Shown here: piece after piece, positions 60,918 to 64,000 of the stretch
Layout: every line of letters starts with the position of its first letter
Position numbering within the stretch: the first letter of the stretch is position 1
Source of the DNA: Sphaerisporangium dianthi
GTDB taxonomy: Bacteria; Actinomycetota; Actinomycetes; Streptosporangiales; Streptosporangiaceae
Length of the DNA stretch: 64,000 bases
NCBI RefSeq assembly: GCF_042654065.1
Contig: NZ_JBHSFP010000010.1
Span: 1 to 64,000, forward strand
Reading direction: 5' to 3'
Position numbers and translations under genes: made by a program
The notes under the pieces: generated by a model
Database searches by the model: none
What the model was told of the DNA's origin: nothing
Seen by the model: the letters and a program-made list of their open reading frames with translations, nothing else

Positions 60918-61035
60918 GCTCGGGGCGCGGCGGTGTCGTGAGGAGGAGTGAGCGAGTGCGAGGGACGAGCGCTCGTGAACGACGACGAACGGCGCCGCCT
61001 CAAAGGCGCCCCGAGCCCGCCGAGCGAAGCGAGGC
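60918..61035. repeat. 118-bp interspersed repeat, copy 2
   Basis: This unit is identical to copy 3 and differs from copy 1 (9090-9207) at two positions. A 26-nt fragment of a further copy (60890-60915) precedes it, joined by the linker CAAGCCGGCACA. It follows the regulator gene stop by about 30 nt. Confidence 0.88.
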
Positions 61036-61047
61036 CAAGCCGGCACT

Positions 61048-61165
61048 GCTCGGGGCGCGGCGGTGTCGTGAGGAGGAGTGAGCGAGTGCGAGGGACGAGC
61101 GCTCGTGAACGACGACGAACGGCGCCGCCTCAAAGGCGCCCCGAGCCCGCCGAGCGAAGCGAGGC
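61048..61165. repeat. 118-bp interspersed repeat, copy 3
   Basis: This tandem neighbour of copy 2 has a 130-bp period including a 12-nt linker. It has the same internal inverted complement (GCTCGGGGCGC/GCGCCCCGAGC). It abuts the moeZ terminator. Confidence 0.88.
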
Positions 61166-61173
61166 AAAGCAAG

Positions 61174-61209
61174 CACAGCCGGTCCTTCCTCTGGGAAGGA
61201 CCGGCTGTG
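61174..61209 (-). terminator. moeZ terminator
   Basis: CACAGCCGGTCCTTCC (61174-61189) pairs perfectly with 61194-61209 around TCTG. It starts 16 nt beyond the moeZ stop on the minus strand. A 16-bp perfect stem. Confidence 0.88.
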
Positions 61210-61224
61210 TTCATTTTGCTTGCG

Positions 61225-62403
61225 TCAGTAGGCGGGGAGGGAGGGGTCCACCGTCTTGATCCAGCTGAGCACGCCGCCGCCCACGTGGACGGCGTCGGAG
61301 AAGCCGGCGTTCTTCACGACCGCCAGCGCCTCGGCCGAGCGGGCGCCGGACTTGCAGTGCAGGACGATCTTCTTGTCCTGCGGCAGCCGCTCCAGTGCCG
61401 TGCCCCGGAGGAAGTCGCCCTTGGGGATCAGCACGGCGCCGGGGATGTTGACGATCTCGTACTCGTTCTGCTCGCGGACGTCGATGACGAAGATGTCGTC
61501 ACCGCGGTCCATCATGTCCTTGAGCTCCTGGGCGGTGATCGTGGAGCCCGTCGCGGCCTGCTGGGCCTCGTCGGAGATCGTGCCGCAGAACGCCTCGTAG
61601 TCGATCAGCTCGGTGATCGTCGGGTTCTTGCCGCACAGCGGGCACTCGGGGTCCTTGCGCACCTTGACGTCGCGGTACTTCATCTCCAGCGCGTCGTAGA
61701 TCATCAGGCGTCCGACCAGCGGGTCGCCGATGCCGGCCAGCAGCTTGATCGCCTCGTTGACCTGGATGGACCCGATGGAGGCGCACAGCACGCCGAGGAC
61801 GCCGCCCTCGGCGCACGAGGGCACCATGCCGGGAGGCGGGGGCTCGGGGTACAGGCAGCGGTAGCAGGGCCCGTACTCGGCCCAGAACACGCTCGCCTGC
61901 CCGTCGAAGCGGTAGATCGAGCCCCAGATGTAGGGCTTGCCGAGCAGCACGGCCGCGTCGTTGACCATGTAGCGGGTGGCGAAGTTGTCGGTGCCGTCCA
62001 CGATGAGGTCGTAGGCGGCGAAGATGTCCATCACGTTGTCCGTCGTGAGGGCGACGTTGTGGATGACGACGTTGACGAGGGGGTTGATCTCGCGGACGCT
62101 CGCCGCGGCGCTCTCGGCCTTCAGCCGGCCGACGTCCGACTGGCCGTGGATGATCTGCCGTTGAAGGTTGGACTCATCAACGACATCGAAGTCGACGACC
62201 CCGAGCGTGCCGACACCGGCCGCGGCGAGGTACATCAAGGCCGGGGAACCGAGGCCGCCGGCGCCCACACACAGCACCTTGGCGTTCTTCAGCCGCTTCT
62301 GCCCGGCCATCCCGACATCGGGGATGATCAGGTGGCGAGAGTAGCGGCGCACCTCGTCAACGGTCAGCTCGTCGGCCGGCTCTACCAGCGGTGGCAACGA
62401 CAC
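61225..62403 (-). CDS. moeZ: MoeZ adenylyltransferase/sulfurtransferase
   Basis: The 392-aa fusion has an E1-like domain (VLCVGAGGLGSPALMYLA, ESNLQRQIIH, DGTDNFATRY) and a C-terminal rhodanese (IFVIDVREQNEYEI and the active-site HCKSGARSAEAL). Zinc cysteines are CYRC and CPLCG. It activates MoaD- and CysO-like sulfur carriers with ATP and thiocarboxylates them, for molybdopterin, cysteine and thio-metabolite synthesis. Both active sites are intact. moaE in this window is one possible downstream partner. Confidence 0.95.
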   Translation of the reverse strand: MSLPPLVEPADELTVDEVRRYSRHLIIPDVGMAGQKRLKNAKVLCVGAGGLGSPALMYLAAAGVGTLGVVDFDVVDESNLQRQIIHGQSDVGRLKAESAAASVREINPLVNVVIHNVALTTDNVMDIFAAYDLIVDGTDNFATRYMVNDAAVLLGKPYIWGSIYRFDGQASVFWAEYGPCYRCLYPEPPPPGMVPSCAEGGVLGVLCASIGSIQVNEAIKLLAGIGDPLVGRLMIYDALEMKYRDVKVRKDPECPLCGKNPTITELIDYEAFCGTISDEAQQAATGSTITAQELKDMMDRGDDIFVIDVREQNEYEIVNIPGAVLIPKGDFLRGTALERLPQDKKIVLHCKSGARSAEALAVVKNAGFSDAVHVGGGVLSWIKTVDPSLPAY

Positions 62404-62520
62404 AGTTCTACGCTCCCGTTTCAGGGGATTAACTAATTGGCGGCTCGCCCGTCCAGGCTACGCGCCCCGCCGTCTGTCACAACCTAACCCGGTCGCCCCC
62501 GCATTCCCGAATCGGCAGTG

Positions 62521-63486
62521 TTATCCGACGATCGCCGTATCCTCCTGGTTCCAGGGATTCTGCGGATATTTCGCCCCGGCAACGTCCGGCATGGCCGACC
62601 GCGCGCCCTCCTGGATCAGGAGGCGCACGTGGCGGCCCACGAGCGCGGGGTACTCCATCTGGGCGACGTGCGCCGCGTGCGGCAGCAGCACCAGGCGCAC
62701 GTCGGGGAACGTGCGGCCGGCGCGTACGGCCATCCGCGGGTGCACCAGGCGGTCGTGCCTGCCGTGGACGACCAGCGTGGGGGCGGTGACCTGCGCGGCC
62801 AGCCGCCAGAGATTCTCCTCGCCCCGGCGGAAGTACTCGCCGACCAGCGCGCGGGCCGAGCCGACCAGCGCCGGGCCGGCGTAGGCCAGCTCGTCGCGGC
62901 GGCGCAGCTCGGCCACGGCGTCCTCCAGCCGGTCGGGGTGCACCCGGCCGCTGTCGGCGTAGCACATCGCCATGGTCGCGCGGATGCGCCGCTCGGGCGG
63001 CAGCGACCGCAGCCGCGTCATCGCCCACTCGCCGATGCGCGGAGCCGCCGACATGGCGACGCGGGCAGGGCCGTAGCGGGGAAGCAGGTCGGGCAGCGCC
63101 GGGGAGATGAGGGTGAGCGTGCGCACCAGGTCAGGGCGGGTGGCCGCGACCCGTACGGAGACGGCGCCGCCCATGGAGTTGCCGACCAGGTGGACGGGGC
63201 CTCCGAGCCGCTCGACCAGCGCCGTGACCGCCGCGGCGTGCGCCGCGATGGAATAGTCGCCGCCGGGAGGCTCGGGCGAGTAGCCGGCTCCGGGGAGATC
63301 CAGGGCGTAGCCCCTGACATCGCCACTCAGCTCGCCCATCAGGTCGGTCCAGTTGGTCGCCGAACCCGCCAGCCCGTGCACGAACAGGGCCTTCTCGCGC
63401 GGTCCGTCGGGAGTGGAGCGCACGTGGACGGCCAGGTCGCCGAGGTCGAGCAGCTCCCCTGGCCAGTGCGGTATCGGAACGTCCAC
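62521..63486 (-). CDS. Alpha/beta hydrolase (LipV-like)
   Basis: The roughly 321-aa hydrolase shows LFVHGLAGSATNW (oxyanion), HLVGNSMGGAVSV (nucleophile Ser), VVHGRHDRLVHP (Asp) and LPHAAHVAQME (His). No signal peptide. Its place beside moeZ and the ATL region agrees with lipV in mycobacteria. GTG 63486 is chosen because AGGGGAGA precedes it; GTG 63507 would add seven residues. The substrate is unknown. Confidence 0.87.
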   Translation of the reverse strand: MDVPIPHWPGELLDLGDLAVHVRSTPDGPREKALFVHGLAGSATNWTDLMGELSGDVRGYALDLPGAGYSPEPPGGDYSIAAHAAAVTALVERLGGPVHLVGNSMGGAVSVRVAATRPDLVRTLTLISPALPDLLPRYGPARVAMSAAPRIGEWAMTRLRSLPPERRIRATMAMCYADSGRVHPDRLEDAVAELRRRDELAYAGPALVGSARALVGEYFRRGEENLWRLAAQVTAPTLVVHGRHDRLVHPRMAVRAGRTFPDVRLVLLPHAAHVAQMEYPALVGRHVRLLIQEGARSAMPDVAGAKYPQNPWNQEDTAIVG

Positions 63487-63601
63487 CGTCTCTCCCCTCG
63501 CGTTCACCCTCGCTTCGACGATAACCCGGCTCCAGACGTCTTGGGGCGCTCACGCGGCCGGGCTGGGGGGTCATGAGGGGTAGGACGAGAGCCCAAGATC
63601 A

Positions 63602-63811
63602 CGGGAAATATCGGACAAATCGGGAAATATTGATCTGAAAGATATAAGGGCAGGTTAAGTAGCTGCCAAAAGGCAGCGATCACCGTTTGTCGTATGGGTA
63701 GCCAGGAAAACAAGACATGTGGGAAGACTCATAACGAGTCGCCCGGCATTTACTTCCTAATCCAGTAAATGCGTCCGCTGGGCAACCCGATGCGTCAAGG
63801 GGGAAAACGCA
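63602..63811 (+). promoter_or_regulatory. Structured AT-richer leader of the glycine-rich protein gene
   Basis: A direct repeat CGGGAAATAT lies at 63602 and 63621 (19-bp period), then a possible -10 GATATAAG near 63641. Downstream are a perfect hairpin GCTGCC AAAA GGCAGC (63662-63677) and GCATTTAC/GTAAATGC (63746-63772). The leader is over 150 nt. I could not match it to a known riboswitch class. Confidence 0.5.
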
Positions 63812-64000
63812 ATGCCCGACGTCAAGAAATACGCCGCTGCGCTGACCGTCACCGCTGCACTTACCGGTGGCCTCGTCGGCCTCAGCGCGACCACGGCCAC
63901 GAGCGCGAGCGCTTCCGCGGCCGTTACTACCAACTTCGGCTGGGGCGACGACTTCGGCGGCGGCTTCGGCGGCGGCGGCTTCGGTGGCGGCTACGGTGGC
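63812..64000 (+). CDS. Glycine-rich secreted protein, N-terminal part
   Basis: ATG with AAGGGGG upstream. Residues 1-37 form a Sec signal peptide (KKYAAALTVTAALTGGLVGL, cleavage after ASASA). The mature part starts AVTTNFGWGDDFGGG and is then made of FGGG/YGG repeats to the window edge. Such proteins are usually cell-surface or extracellular structural proteins. The 3' end is outside the window. Confidence 0.8.
   Translation, partial: MPDVKKYAAALTVTAALTGGLVGLSATTATSASASAAVTTNFGWGDDFGGGFGGGGFGGGYGG

Noticed and set aside
60948..61259. Peptides encoded by the 118-bp repeat (e.g. VNDDERRRLKGAPSPPSEAR)
   Set aside because: Both strands of the repeat are open by composition, and the frames have no conserved start or context, so a DNA or RNA element is more likely than a gene.
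63602..63811. Known riboswitch (c-di-AMP, cobalamin or SAM type)
   Set aside because: None of the conserved core strings of these classes could be recognised, only generic hairpins.

Overview
This is high-GC actinomycete DNA. It has GTG and TTG starts, 4-nt ATGA/GTGA gene overlaps, a WhiB regulator, mycothiol-type redox genes and AdnAB recombination motors. The style of the secreted proteins (M4 protease with Ig-like and P domains, mycosins with a C-terminal anchor) suggests Streptosporangiales such as Nonomuraea, Microbispora or Streptosporangium. That placement is inference; no database was consulted.

The conserved backbone resembles, from memory, the Mycobacterium tuberculosis Rv3193c-Rv3206c neighbourhood: UPF0182 protein, PDZ/Lon-like protease, DUF2342 hydrolase, ABC1 kinase, whiB7, uvrD2, mycoredoxin, nudC, adnB, adnA, alkyltransferase-like protein, MoeZ and an alpha/beta hydrolase. 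Accessory blocks split it.

Layout. 0-0.6 kb: leader and promoters of an rRNA operon on the minus strand, whose 16S gene should begin just left of the window. 0.6-18.5 kb: housekeeping genes (PolA-like polymerase, UbiA-like prenyltransferase, initiator tRNA, UPF0182, Lon-like protease, MoaE, DUF2342, Nudix, EEP phosphatase, YgjP-like metalloprotease, ThiF-like protein plus ABC1 kinase, methyltransferase). 18.5-25.5 kb: the whiB7 locus, with a promoter, a 112-codon upstream ORF and an attenuator-type terminator, then tesB, uvrD2, a secreted hydrolase, a mycoredoxin and nudC. 25.6-31.9 kb: an iron-box-controlled four-gene siderophore operon (ATP-grasp, NIS synthetase, NIS synthetase, PLP decarboxylase) with the same enzyme set and order as vibrioferrin pvsA-B-D-E. 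32-36.7 kb: decayed accessory DNA (XRE/DUF397 remnant, small unknown genes, an orphan histidine kinase, a deleted AAA/DUF4143 gene, a 23-bp periodic repeat). 36.7-43.7 kb: adnAB. 44-55 kb: EamA transporter plus glutathionyl-hydroquinone reductase-like enzyme, M4 protease, LAL-type LuxR regulator, TagF-like transferase. 55-60 kb: ATL protein, then a four-gene overlapping operon made of two copies of a membrane protein plus mycosin module with no visible ESX core. 60-64 kb: a self-regulated membrane protein/winged-helix pair, tandem copies of a 118-bp interspersed repeat, moeZ, a hydrolase and the start of a glycine-rich secreted protein.

The most interesting items are the vibrioferrin-like operon, the whiB7 leader with a Pro-Pro-Pro-Trp stretch inside a predicted competing stem, the duplicated mycosin module and the 118-bp repeat.
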